Positions 1 through 7,228 of a DNA stretch of 33,861 nucleotides are shown one piece after another. Each line of letters begins with the position of its first letter. Position 1 is the stretch's first letter. The notes under the pieces were generated by a model, which saw only the letters and a list, made by a program, of their open reading frames with translations, did no database searches and had not been told where the DNA came from. Both the position numbers and the translations under genes were made by a program. Origin of the DNA: Stenotrophomonas sp. YIM B06876 (GTDB lineage: Bacteria; Pseudomonadota; Gammaproteobacteria; Xanthomonadales; Xanthomonadaceae); assembly GCF_030711595.1 (NCBI RefSeq), contig NZ_JAUJUJ010000031.1, forward strand, positions 1 to 33,861, in the 5' to 3' direction.

Positions 1-335
1 ACGCGGCCGTCGCGCACGGTCACGGCCACGGCACGCAGCCTGTCGCCGCGGCACGGCCCGGCGACGCACTCGCCACTGCCGGTATCGAAACTGGCGCCAT
101 GGGCCGCGCACACCAGATGGCCTTCCTTGCTTTTGAGGAACTGGCCCGGCGCCCAGTCCAGTCGCCGCCCGGCATGCGGACAGACGTTGAGCCACGCGCG
201 GACCTGGTTCCCGTCGCGGTACAGCACCAGGGATTCGGAATCACCCGCCACGGCCGCCGCCACTTCGGCAAAGCCCTGGTCGGGAAGGGTGGCGAGCTGG
301 GCCAGCTCGGCCGGCGCGGAATCGGATCGGGACAT
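1..335 (-). CDS. Rieske [2Fe-2S] domain protein, C-terminus cut by window edge
   Basis: Read on the minus strand from ATG at 335, this gives 111 codons with no stop before the window edge, so the 3' end is missing. The Rieske cluster ligands are Cys52 and His54 (NVCPHAG) and Cys76 and His79 (LVCAAHGASF). This is the CxH...CxxH arrangement that binds a [2Fe-2S] centre through two Cys and two His. The 21 residues between the pairs are a little more than in dioxygenase ferredoxins. No other domain is visible, so it is a small stand-alone Rieske protein and probably a cytoplasmic electron carrier. Its redox partner is not in the window. An in-frame ATG at 371 would add 12 residues; neither start has a clear ribosome binding site. 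Fold recognition is firm; the role is unknown. Confidence 0.85.
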   Translation of the reverse strand, partial: MSRSDSAPAELAQLATLPDQGFAEVAAAVAGDSESLVLYRDGNQVRAWLNVCPHAGRRLDWAPGQFLKSKEGHLVCAAHGASFDTGSGECVAGPCRGDRLRAVAVTVRDGR

Positions 336-517
336 GGGATCAGCCAACAACGGAAGCAGCAAGGCCGCCATTGTGCCACGCAGGTCCCAACCCCATCCCG
401 AAGGTGAATCCAAGCCCCTGTAAAACAAGGGAATCGCCCGCAATTTAACAATTAATTCACTCCCGCCCGGGGCTCCCCGTCGATACTGGCGCCTCACTGG
501 CAACAGTCATCAGCACC

Positions 518-799
518 ATGCAGACCCGTTATTTCCAATTCGACGCTTTCCGCACCCTGTTCGAGCCACGCAAGCCGCGCAACCCGCTGGTGCGGGTGGC
601 ACTGGGGTTGCTGGGCCTGGCGATCCTGGCGCTGATGGTGTTTGTGGGGGTGTTTGTCGGCACGGCGATGATCCTGGTCGGGCTTGGCTGGAACCTGTTT
701 GCCGCGCGCAAGGTACGCCGCGCGCGCGCCGCGGCCGGCAATGTGGTGGACGCCGAATACCACGTCGTGCGCAAGTCCGCACTGCCCCTGGCGCGCTGA
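518..799 (+). CDS. small conserved-looking membrane protein, function unknown
   Basis: A 93-residue protein. The N-terminus is soluble and basic (residues 1-24, with FEPRKPRNP before the membrane). A long hydrophobic stretch follows at about residues 25-60, enough for two closely packed helices. The tail is Arg/Ala-rich (KVRRARAAAG) and ends at about residue 93. Positive charge on both sides of the hydrophobic part suggests a hairpin with both ends in the cytoplasm. I do not recognise the family. It lies between the divergent Rieske gene and the FAH-family gene, 50 bp upstream of the latter. No strong ribosome binding site precedes the ATG. The codon pattern matches the neighbouring real genes, and this frame is more plausible than the antisense frames over the same bases. 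Confidence 0.6.
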   Translation: MQTRYFQFDAFRTLFEPRKPRNPLVRVALGLLGLAILALMVFVGVFVGTAMILVGLGWNLFAARKVRRARAAAGNVVDAEYHVVRKSALPLAR

Positions 800-815
800 G
801 CGCCGGTCGCGATCC

Positions 816-823
816 GCTAGACT
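816..823 (+). promoter_or_regulatory. candidate -10 element of the FAH-family gene
   Basis: GCTAGACT; the TAGACT part is the -10 candidate. It ends 27 nt before the ATG at 850, so transcription would start near 830, just upstream of the GAGG ribosome binding site at about 838-841. No good -35 is visible. The same GCTANNNT pattern recurs before six other genes in this window. Confidence 0.35.
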
Positions 824-849
824 TTCGCGTCGATCCCGAGGACGCGAAC

Positions 850-1560
850 ATGACCGATCTGATTCCCCCCGCGCCGCAACCGCGGATACCGGTGGCCGGT
901 GGCGGCACCTTCCCGGTGCGCCGCATCTACTGCGTGGGTCGCAACTTTGCCGACCACGCGCGCGAAATGGGCGCCAGCGCCCCGACCTCGGCCGCCGAGC
1001 GCGGCCAGCCGATGTTTTTCATGAAGCCGGCCGATGCCATTGTGGTCGGCCACGATGACGCCATCCCCTACCCGCTCGCCACCGCCGATCTGCACCACGA
1101 GGTGGAGCTGGTGGTCGCCATCGGCCGCGACGCGCCGGCCGGCGTCTTGCCGCTGGAACAGGCCGGCGATCTGGTGCTGGGCTATGGCGTGGGCCTGGAC
1201 CTGACCCGGCGTGACCTGCAGGCCGCGGCCAAGGCCAAGGGCGGGCCGTGGGATATCGCCAAGGGCTTCGACCATTCCGCGCCGGTGAGCGGGCTGGTTC
1301 CCGCCGCCGAAGTCGGCGACCTGGCGGCCTTGAACCTGTCGCTGGAGGTCAATGGCGAAGTGCGCCAGCAGGCGCTGCTGCAGCAGATGATCTGGAACGT
1401 GCCGGAGATCCTGCACGAACTGTCCAAACTGTTCGCACTGCGCGCCGGCGACCTGGTGTTCATGGGCACCCCGGCCGGCGTGGCGGCGCTGCTGCCGGGC
1501 GACCGTTTCAGTGCACGGCTGGAAAATGTGGCCGAACGCCACGGCCGCATCGCCGGCTGA
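850..1560 (+). CDS. fumarylacetoacetate hydrolase family protein (fumarylpyruvate hydrolase-like)
   Basis: A 236-residue single-domain FAH-fold enzyme. The N-terminal IYCVGRNFADHAREMG is characteristic of the fumarylpyruvate/acylpyruvate hydrolase branch. The metal-binding acidic residues are in HHEVELVVAIG (ExE) and in GYGVGLDLTRRD. The C-terminal GDLVFMGTPAGVA is also typical. Members hydrolyse the C-C bond of beta-diketo acids such as fumarylpyruvate or acylpyruvates, using Mg2+ or Mn2+. No gentisate- or tyrosine-degradation gene is nearby, so the substrate cannot be named; acylpyruvase or oxaloacetate decarboxylase activity is possible. Length is normal for the short family. A GAGG ribosome binding site sits 8 nt before the ATG. 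mscL follows 54 bp downstream on the same strand and may be co-transcribed. Confidence 0.9.
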   Translation: MTDLIPPAPQPRIPVAGGGTFPVRRIYCVGRNFADHAREMGASAPTSAAERGQPMFFMKPADAIVVGHDDAIPYPLATADLHHEVELVVAIGRDAPAGVLPLEQAGDLVLGYGVGLDLTRRDLQAAAKAKGGPWDIAKGFDHSAPVSGLVPAAEVGDLAALNLSLEVNGEVRQQALLQQMIWNVPEILHELSKLFALRAGDLVFMGTPAGVAALLPGDRFSARLENVAERHGRIAG

Positions 1561-1614
1561 AAGGCGATGGAGTAGGCTGCCCACGTTGACCTCTCGCAGA
1601 AAAAGGAAACCGAT

Positions 1615-2028
1615 ATGGGAATGCTCAGCGAGTTCAAGGAATTCGCCATGCGCGGCAACGTCATCGACCTGGCGGTCGGCGTGGTGATCGGCGCCGCGTT
1701 CGGCAAGATCGTCACATCACTGGTGGAGAAGGTGATCATGCCGCCGATCGGCTGGCTGATTGGCGGCATCGATTTTTCCGCACTGGCGTGGACCCTGGCG
1801 CCAGCCCGGATGGGCGCGGATGGCAAGGAAATTCCGGCCGTGGTGATCGGCTACGGCGATTTCATCAACACGATCATCCAGTTCCTGATCGTGGCCTTCG
1901 CCATCTTCATGGTGATCAAGATGATCAACAAGCTCTCGCGCAAGAAGGCGCCGGAGCCGGCCGCGGTACCGCCACCGAGCGAGGAAGTGCTGCTGCTGCG
2001 CGAGATCCGCGACAACCTGAAACGGTAG
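1615..2028 (+). CDS. mscL: large-conductance mechanosensitive channel MscL
   Basis: A 137-residue protein of normal MscL length. The amphipathic N-terminus ([20 protein letters not shown]) leads into the pore-lining helix TM1 at about residues 14-45, with the conserved small-residue face [14 protein letters not shown] periplasmic loop of about 30 residues follows, then TM2 ([19 protein letters not shown]) and a cytoplasmic basic helix (NKLSRKK) with the C-terminal bundle ([13 protein letters not shown]). It is a homopentameric inner-membrane channel that opens at high membrane tension and releases solutes on hypo-osmotic shock. AAGGA precedes the ATG by 8 nt. Its TAG stop codon is part of the GTAG that opens a REP hairpin pair, and an intrinsic terminator follows at 2153. 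Confidence 0.98.
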   Translation: MGMLSEFKEFAMRGNVIDLAVGVVIGAAFGKIVTSLVEKVIMPPIGWLIGGIDFSALAWTLAPARMGADGKEIPAVVIGYGDFINTIIQFLIVAFAIFMVIKMINKLSRKKAPEPAAVPPPSEEVLLLREIRDNLKR

Positions 2029-2091
2029 AGCGGTGCAGCGCCCCGCTGTGGCATTACCGGCAAGCCCCCGCCGGGCGCTGCCCCGCGCTAC
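2025..2091. repeat. GTAG-type REP doublet (two hairpins, head to head)
   Basis: The first unit reads GTAG followed by AGCGGTGC-AGC-GCCCCGCT (7 of 8 pairs). The second is the same design on the other strand: read on the minus strand, GTAG then CGCGGGGC-AGC-GCCCGGCG (7 of 8 pairs). Paired GTAG-headed imperfect palindromes of this size match the SMAG/REP elements known from Stenotrophomonas maltophilia. The opening GTAG includes the mscL stop codon. A second doublet lies at 30022-30089. Confidence 0.75.
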
Positions 2092-2152
2092 AGAAGCCAT
2101 CCTCCCCGCAAAGCGAAGGGATGAGGCGGGTGACCTCCAGCACGGGGGGACC

Positions 2153-2191
2153 AAAGCCGCGCGCTGCTAAGCTCGCGGCTTTCCTGTTTTT
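2153..2191 (+). terminator. intrinsic terminator after mscL
   Basis: Perfect 9-bp stem AAAGCCGCG/CGCGGCTTT with a 12-nt loop, then CCTGTTTTT. It lies only 11 nt before the start of the M28 peptidase. The loop contains GCTAAGCT, a candidate -10 for that gene, so terminator and promoter appear to overlap. Confidence 0.7.
2166..2173 (+). promoter_or_regulatory. candidate -10 element of the M28 peptidase gene
   Basis: GCTAAGCT, ending 30 nt before the ATG at 2203. It matches the GCTANNNT pattern seen before other genes in the window. It sits in the loop of the mscL terminator hairpin. No -35 is recognisable. Confidence 0.35.
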
Positions 2192-2202
2192 GGAACCCCG
2201 CC

Positions 2203-3612
2203 ATGCGCCGTCTTGCCCTTGTCATCGCCGCCGCGCTCGCCTGCTCGAACGCGTATGCCGCCCCCACCCGCATCCCCGACAAAGCTCTGGCCACCGCCGC
2301 GCAACTGCGCGAACAGGCGCTGGCCGACACCACCGGCTGGCAGGTGGTGGAATCGCTGACCACTGAAATCGGGCCGCGCCTGGCCGGCAGCGAGGCCGAT
2401 GCGCGCGCCGTGGAATGGGCCAAGGCCAAGTTCAAGGCGCTGGGATTTGACCGGGTATGGACCGAACCGGTGAGCTTTCCCAAGTGGGAACGTCGCAGCG
2501 AGCAGGCGCAGGTAGTGGGCGCGCATGCGCAGCCGCTGACCGTCACCGCGCTCGGCGGCAGCCCCGGCGGCACGGCGGAAGCGGAAGTCGTGCGGTTTGC
2601 CGATCTGGCCGCGCTGCAGGCCGCACCGGCCGGGTCGCTGGCCGGGAAAATCGCCTTTGTCGACTACCAGATGACCGCCGCCCGCGATGGCCGCGATTAC
2701 GGCAACGGCAGCGCGGTGCGTGGCAAGGGTCCGTCGGAGGCGATCCGCAAGGGCGCGATCGGTTTCATCATGCGCTCGGCCGGTACCGACTCGCATCGGG
2801 TGCCGCACACCGGTATCACCCGCTTCGATGAAGGCCTCACGCCGGTGCCGTCGGCGGCGCTGTCGGTGCCCGACGCCAACCAGCTGGCCCGGCTGGTGGC
2901 GCGTGGTACCACCCGCATCCGCATCGCACTGGATTGCGGCTGGGATGGCAGCTATACCTCGCACAACGTGATCGGCGAAATCACCGGTCGCAGCCTGCCG
3001 CAGGAAGTGGTGGTCATCGGTGGGCATCTGGATTCCTGGGATCTGGGCACCGGTGCGATCGATGATGGCGCCGGCGTGGGCATCACCATGGCCGCCGGCC
3101 ACCTGATCGGCCAGCTCAAGCAGGCGCCCAAGCGCAGCATCCGGGTGATCGCCTTCGCCAACGAGGAACAGGGCCTGTACGGCGGCAAGGCCTACGCACA
3201 AGCGCATGGCAAGGACGTGCTGCTGCACCAGATTTCCGCGGAAAGCGACTTCGGCGCCGGCCGCATCTACGCCTTCAACACCGGCTCGCCGAACCCGCAG
3301 GATTCCCGCCAGGCCACCGCGCAGATCGCCGCGGTGCTGGCGCCGCTGGGCATCCGATACACCCCCGACCAGGGTGGCCCCGGCCCGGACGTGGGACCGC
3401 TGGCGGCCAAGGGCGGCGCCTGGGCGTGGCTGGCACAGGATGGCAGCGACTATTTCGACCTGCACCACACCGCCGATGACACCCTGGACAAGATCGATCC
3501 CAAGGCGCTGGCGCAGAACGTGGCCGCATACACCGTGTTCGCCTATCTGGCCGCCGAAGCCGAGGGCGGATTCGGCAGCGCAGCCAGGGACGTGGTGCCG
3601 CCAAAGGAATGA
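2203..3612 (+). CDS. secreted M28-family zinc metallopeptidase (carboxypeptidase Q-like)
   Basis: A 469-residue protein with a signal peptide at about residues 1-19 (cleavage near NAYA/AP). It therefore acts in the periplasm or outside the cell. A protease-associated (PA) insert spans about residues 125-230. The M28 catalytic core has all expected di-zinc ligands: His275 and Asp277 in GGHLDSWD, the bridging Asp in TGAIDDGAG, the catalytic/metal Glu pair in ANEEQGLYGG, Asp in SAESDFGAGR and the last His in DLHHTADDT. This arrangement is that of M28B aminopeptidase/glutamate carboxypeptidase-like enzymes, which remove residues from short peptides. It is followed by its own terminator. The exact peptide preference cannot be read from sequence. 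Confidence 0.93.
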   Translation: MRRLALVIAAALACSNAYAAPTRIPDKALATAAQLREQALADTTGWQVVESLTTEIGPRLAGSEADARAVEWAKAKFKALGFDRVWTEPVSFPKWERRSEQAQVVGAHAQPLTVTALGGSPGGTAEAEVVRFADLAALQAAPAGSLAGKIAFVDYQMTAARDGRDYGNGSAVRGKGPSEAIRKGAIGFIMRSAGTDSHRVPHTGITRFDEGLTPVPSAALSVPDANQLARLVARGTTRIRIALDCGWDGSYTSHNVIGEITGRSLPQEVVVIGGHLDSWDLGTGAIDDGAGVGITMAAGHLIGQLKQAPKRSIRVIAFANEEQGLYGGKAYAQAHGKDVLLHQISAESDFGAGRIYAFNTGSPNPQDSRQATAQIAAVLAPLGIRYTPDQGGPGPDVGPLAAKGGAWAWLAQDGSDYFDLHHTADDTLDKIDPKALAQNVAAYTVFAYLAAEAEGGFGSAARDVVPPKE

Positions 3613-3645
3613 GGGCTGCAAGCTGCTGCATTGAGTGATGCAGGG

Positions 3646-3674
3646 AAAGGTGCCGCAAGGCGCCTTTCCTTTTG
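3646..3674 (+). terminator. intrinsic terminator after the M28 peptidase
   Basis: AAAGGTGCC-GCAA-GGCGCCTTT forms a 9-bp stem with one G-T wobble, followed by CCTTTTG. It begins 33 nt after the peptidase stop codon. Confidence 0.75.
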
Positions 3675-3712
3675 CCTCTTCCGCGCCCTCCTTCGCAGAG
3701 GCACCACTTGAG

Positions 3713-3738
3713 CCCCTCCCCCGCGCGCAGGAGAGGGG
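3713..3738. repeat. CCCCTC...GAGGGG inverted repeat
   Basis: CCCCTCCCC and GGAGAGGGG pair with one mismatch around an 8-nt GC-rich loop and are followed by TTGGGGG. It resembles the short dispersed palindromes often seen in intergenic DNA of xanthomonads. It lies just left of the tandem repeat block. No promoter or coding signal was seen here. Confidence 0.5.
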
Positions 3739-3790
3739 TTGGGGGCATCGAAATCAGGTCAAATGGATAAGCCGCAGGAGCCGAAGTAGA

Positions 3791-4199
3791 CGCCAGGTTC
3801 ATCCAGACAAACTCAACAGCACCCCTCATCCGCCCTTCGGGCACCTTCTCCCGTGTACAGGAGAAGGAACCAAACCAGGCGTTTCGTGCTCGATGGTGGG
3901 TAGTCGGCCACCGAAACATAAAAGTAGAAGCCAGGCTCATCCAGACAAACTCAAAAGCGCCCCTCATCCGCCCTTCGGGCACCTTCTCCCGTGTACCGGA
4001 GAAGGAACCAAACCAGGCGTTTCTTGCTCGATGGTGGGTAGTCGGCCACCGAAACAGAAAAGTAGACGCCAGGGTCATCCAGACAAACTCAACCGCGCCC
4101 CTCATCCGCCCTTCGGGCACCTTCTCCCGTGTACAGGAGAAGGAACCAAACCAGGCGTTTCTTGCTCGATGGTGGTAGTCGGCCACAGAAACAGAAAAG
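3791..4199. repeat. three tandem copies of a 138-bp repeat
   Basis: Copies begin at 3791, 3929 and 4067. The first two are exactly 138 bp and about 95% identical; the third lacks one base and runs into the terminator at 4191. Each copy holds two small palindromes: GCCC-TTC-GGGC, and CCTTCTCC...GGAGAAGG around GTGTAC. The CATCCGCCCTTCGGGCACC core is of a kind found dispersed in many proteobacterial genomes. Because 138 is divisible by 3, an open frame on the minus strand crosses all copies and would encode a 46-residue peptide repeat. It has no start site of its own and runs back over the peptidase gene, so I do not call it a gene. The rest of the 3613-4238 gap holds only the terminators and the palindrome listed separately. 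Confidence 0.9.
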
Positions 4200-4221
4200 G
4201 CGCCAAAGGCGCCTTTTCTGT
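4191..4221 (-). terminator. strong terminator after the RNA methyltransferase (may work both ways)
   Basis: ACAGAAAAGGCGCC and GGCGCCTTTTCTGT pair perfectly over 14 bp around an AAA loop. On the minus strand the stem ends in a T-rich arm 18 nt after the methyltransferase stop. The symmetry means it could also stop transcription from the left. Confidence 0.85.
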
Positions 4222-4238
4222 TCATCCGGTCCACGTGA

Positions 4239-5081
4239 TCAACGCCTGCTCTGCCGGCTGCACCAGCTGGCCAGGAACACCGCCGTGGCGGCGGCCACGT
4301 TGAGGCTTTCCACGGCGCCGCTGCCGGGAATCGACAGCCGCAGATCACAACCCTGCGCGAAGTCGCGGTCCATGCCTGCGCTTTCGGCGCCCATCACATA
4401 GACGGTGCGCGCCGGCAGCGGGGCGGTGAACAGGTCGTCGCCATCCTCCACCAGGGTCGCGGCCAGGCCGAAACCGGCATCGTGCAACTGCGCCATGGCC
4501 TGTGGCAGCGCCGGCAGGCGCACCAGCGGCACCGCCTCGGCGCCGCCTTCGGCGACCCGCGCCGCGGCGCCGGACAGCGCCAGCGTCGACTCGGCTGGCA
4601 GCAACAGCCCGGCCACGCCGAAATGAGCCGCCGAACGCAGGATCGCGCCGAAATTGTGCGGATTGCCGACCCCGTCCAGCCACAGGGCCAGCACCGGGCC
4701 TTCCGGCAACGCGGCCAGCCAGGTCGCCAGCGGCAGTGGCTCGGCACGCACCACATCGGCCACCACGCCTTCGTGGTGGGTGGTGGCGGCGAGCTTGTTG
4801 AGGTCGCCGTCGCCCACCACGCGATAGCCGACGCGATTGGCCACGCACCATTTCAGCATCGGCTGCAGGCGCGGAATCATCGCCTCTTCCAGGTACAGCT
4901 TGCGCAGCGCCTGCGGGCGCCGGGCAAACATCGCCTGCACCGCGTTGACCCCGTACAGGCGCAGCTCGTCGGCGCCACGGATTGGCGGACCGCCGCCACT
5001 GTCGCGCGCACGCGCGGCCGGCAGCGGGGTGGCGCGGGGCGGCCGTGAGGACGGCCGGAGATTGTTCCAGGGATTACTCAC
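4239..5081 (-). CDS. SpoU/TrmH-family RNA 2'-O-ribose methyltransferase (YfiF-like)
   Basis: About 280 residues from GTG at 5081, chosen because GGAG lies 10 nt upstream and because the frame farther upstream lies inside the symporter gene. The N-terminal substrate-binding part (LRLYGVNAVQAMFARRP) is followed by the SPOUT knot with all three motifs: NPHNFGAILRSAAHFG (I), VYVMGAESAGMDRDF (II) and IPGSGAVESLNVAAATAVF (III). The IPGSG...SLNVAAATAV form is closer to E. coli YfiF than to TrmH or RlmB. Enzymes of this family use S-adenosylmethionine to methylate the ribose of rRNA or tRNA; the target nucleotide here is unknown. The start overlaps the end of the symporter gene by 8 bp, which suggests translational coupling. 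A strong terminator follows. Confidence 0.9.
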   Translation of the reverse strand: MSNPWNNLRPSSRPPRATPLPAARARDSGGGPPIRGADELRLYGVNAVQAMFARRPQALRKLYLEEAMIPRLQPMLKWCVANRVGYRVVGDGDLNKLAATTHHEGVVADVVRAEPLPLATWLAALPEGPVLALWLDGVGNPHNFGAILRSAAHFGVAGLLLPAESTLALSGAAARVAEGGAEAVPLVRLPALPQAMAQLHDAGFGLAATLVEDGDDLFTAPLPARTVYVMGAESAGMDRDFAQGCDLRLSIPGSGAVESLNVAAATAVFLASWCSRQSRR

Positions 5082-6597
5082 TACGGGCTTGCTCCAGCTT
5101 GCGGGTGCGCCAGAAATCGGCGTTTTTGATGCCCAGCGCATCGGGGTCGAACGTGGGGTCCTGCCCCAGCTTCTTCTGCCGCTCGTAATCGCGCAACGCG
5201 ATCATCGCCGGCTTCTGCAGGACGAAGATCGCGATCACGTTCAGCCAAGCCATCAGGCCGACGCCGATATCGCCCAGCGCCCATGCCATTTTCGCATTGT
5301 GGAAGGCGCCGAACACCACCATGCCCATGATCCCCAGGCGCAGCGTCAGCGTCGCCAGCGGATGGGTACGGTTGCTGCCGGCGATGTAGGTCAGGTTGGT
5401 TTCGGCCATGTAGTAATAGGCCATGATCGTGGTGAAGGCGAAGAAGAACAGCGCCAGCGCCACGAATCCGGCGCCCCAGCCCGGCATCACCGACTCCACC
5501 GCCGCCTGGGTGAACAGCGCCCCTTCCGACGGCAGTACGCCCGGAACGCCGGTGAATACCGCTTCCAGGGTTTCCTTGCCGCCGTCCTTGACCACGCGGA
5601 ACACGTTGTACATGCCGGTGGACAACACCAGGAAGGCGGTCGAGGTGCATACCAGCATGGTGTCGAAATAGATCGCGAACGCCTGCACGTAGCCCTGCTT
5701 GGCCGGGTGCGAGACCTCGGCGGCGGCCGCGGCGTGCGGGCCGGTGCCCTGCCCGGCTTCGTTGGCATAGATGCCACGCTTGACGCCCCAGGCGATCGCC
5801 TGGCCGATGATCCCGCCGAACGCGGCATGCGCGCCGAAGGCGCTGGCGAAGATGTCGGCGAACATCGCCGGCACCTTGCCGGCATTGAGCATCATCACCA
5901 CCACCGCCATCAGGATGAAGGCCAGTGCCATGAACGGCACCACGACTTCGGCGAAGGTGGCGATGCGCTTGACGCCGCCAAAGATGATCACGCCCAGCAG
6001 CGCGGCAACCGCGATGCCGATCCACAGCTTGAGGCTGGCCGCCCCGCCCACCGCGGCGCAGGCCGTTGCCCCGTTGCACAGCACGTTGACCGCGCTGTCG
6101 GCGATGGCGTTGGCCTGCACGCCCGGCAGCAGGAACCCGGCGGCGATGATGGTGGCCACGGCAAAGGCCAGCGCATACCACTTCAGCCCCATCGCCTTTT
6201 CGATGTAATAGGCCGGACCACCGCGGTAGCGGCCTTCGGCATCCTTGACCTTGTAGATCTGCGCCAGGGTCGATTCGACATACGAGGTGGAGGCGCCGAG
6301 AAAGCCCATCACCCACATCCAGAAAATCGCGCCCGGGCCACCGTAGGCGATGGCGGTGGCGACCCCGGCGATGTTGCCGATGCCCATGCGCCCGGCCATG
6401 GACAGCGCCAGCGCCTGGAATGACGACACGCCGGCGTCGGACTTCTGCCCGGTCACGGTCAGCCGCACCATTTCGCTGAACCCGCGCAGCTGCATGAAAC
6501 GCGTGCGCACGGTGAACCACAAGCCGGCGCCCAGGCACATGAAGATCAGGGCGTTGCTCCAGATGATGCTGTTGATGTATTCGACGATGGATTCCAC
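5074..6597 (-). CDS. AGCS-family alanine/glycine:Na+ symporter
   Basis: A 507-residue polytopic inner-membrane protein with repeated hydrophobic helices along its length. The family signature is present near the N-terminal third (GIGNIAGVATAIAYGGPG, then AIFWMWVMGFLGAST), and the later NEAGQGTGPHAAAAAEVSHP is also diagnostic. It would import alanine or glycine with Na+. The GTG at 6597 is preferred because GGGGA precedes it by 7 nt and the protein then begins MESIVEYINSIIW, directly before the first helix. The upstream open frame to 6738 runs into the neighbouring GNAT gene and is not used. The last codons overlap the methyltransferase start. Substrate is assigned by family only. Confidence 0.93.
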   Translation of the reverse strand: MESIVEYINSIIWSNALIFMCLGAGLWFTVRTRFMQLRGFSEMVRLTVTGQKSDAGVSSFQALALSMAGRMGIGNIAGVATAIAYGGPGAIFWMWVMGFLGASTSYVESTLAQIYKVKDAEGRYRGGPAYYIEKAMGLKWYALAFAVATIIAAGFLLPGVQANAIADSAVNVLCNGATACAAVGGAASLKLWIGIAVAALLGVIIFGGVKRIATFAEVVVPFMALAFILMAVVVMMLNAGKVPAMFADIFASAFGAHAAFGGIIGQAIAWGVKRGIYANEAGQGTGPHAAAAAEVSHPAKQGYVQAFAIYFDTMLVCTSTAFLVLSTGMYNVFRVVKDGGKETLEAVFTGVPGVLPSEGALFTQAAVESVMPGWGAGFVALALFFFAFTTIMAYYYMAETNLTYIAGSNRTHPLATLTLRLGIMGMVVFGAFHNAKMAWALGDIGVGLMAWLNVIAIFVLQKPAMIALRDYERQKKLGQDPTFDPDALGIKNADFWRTRKLEQARSE

Positions 6598-6620
6598 ACA
6601 CGTTCCCCGGACGGCTGAAG

Positions 6621-6645
6621 GTAGAAAGCCCCGGACACCGGGACT
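6621..6645 (-). terminator. candidate terminator of the RND-GNAT operon
   Basis: On the minus strand, AGTCCCGG-TGT-CCGGGGCT forms an 8-bp stem with one wobble and is followed by TTCTAC. It lies about 40 bp after the GNAT stop and before the symporter start. It could also fold in the symporter leader. Confidence 0.5.
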
Positions 6646-6685
6646 CGGCGATTTTTCCACTATTACATGGCGCGACGGGCGCCAG

Positions 6686-7228
6686 TCATCCGGCGGGCCA
6701 TGGCCGCACCAGCGCGAAGCAGCGCAGGTCATGCACAACGCCGCGCTTGATCACCGCGCCACGGGCGAGGCCTTCCTCGACAAACCCGGCCCGCTGCAGC
6801 ACCCGTGCCGAGGCATGGTTGACATCCAGTACCTGCGCGTGCAGCCGCGACAGGCGGTAGCGGTGCAGCAGCCATGGCACGTAGGCGGCGGTTACCCGCT
6901 GCATCCAGCCGCGGTTCCAGTAGCCGCGCCCCAGCCAGTAGCCGAGCTCGGCGCTGTGCGCCCGCTCGCCGCTGCCCAGCGTGGCGCCGATGCCGCCACA
7001 CGCCTGGCCATCGATCTCGATGGCCAGGGTGGGCCCGTCCAGCGGCAGGATGCGCCCGGACAGGAACGCCTCGCCGTCGGCCCGGGTGTAGGGAAACGGA
7101 AAGCGGTCGCGCAACCCGCGCGAGACCGCCTCGTCATCGGCGTGGTGCACCAGCGCCTGCAGGTCCGTCATGCACCAGGGGCGCAGGACAAAACCTTCCC
7201 CGTCGATGCGCACCGGCGGCTCAGGCAT
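6686..7228 (-). CDS. GNAT-family N-acetyltransferase (RimJ/RimL type)
   Basis: About 180 residues. It has the RimJ/RimL-like layout: an N-terminal FVLRPWCMTDLQALVHHAD, the central AELGYWLGRGYWNRGWM that contains the acetyl-CoA loop region, and the C-terminal NHASARVLQRAGFVEEGLARG. These enzymes transfer acetyl from acetyl-CoA to protein N-termini or small amines. ATG at 7228 is used; GTG at 7234 is also possible. The start overlaps the RND pump stop codon (7221-7223), so the two are probably translated in tandem. An acetyltransferase coupled to an efflux pump is suggestive, but the substrate is unknown. A candidate terminator follows at 6621-6645. Confidence 0.85.
   Translation of the reverse strand: MPEPPVRIDGEGFVLRPWCMTDLQALVHHADDEAVSRGLRDRFPFPYTRADGEAFLSGRILPLDGPTLAIEIDGQACGGIGATLGSGERAHSAELGYWLGRGYWNRGWMQRVTAAYVPWLLHRYRLSRLHAQVLDVNHASARVLQRAGFVEEGLARGAVIKRGVVHDLRCFALVRPWPAG

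Noticed and set aside
3791..4200. CRISPR array
   Set aside because: Repeats are 138 bp, directly abutting, with no unique spacers and no cas genes.
3275..4348. Minus-strand frame with 46-residue repeats across the tandem block
   Set aside because: It arises because the 138-bp repeat is a multiple of three; it spans the methyltransferase end, two terminators and the antisense of the peptidase, with no start site.
4837..6423. Plus-strand open frame of 528 codons
   Set aside because: Antisense to the symporter; no recognisable domain.
6598..6738. N-terminal extension of the symporter
   Set aside because: The extra 47 residues have no membrane character, overlap the GNAT gene and cross a hairpin; GTG at 6597 has a good ribosome binding site.
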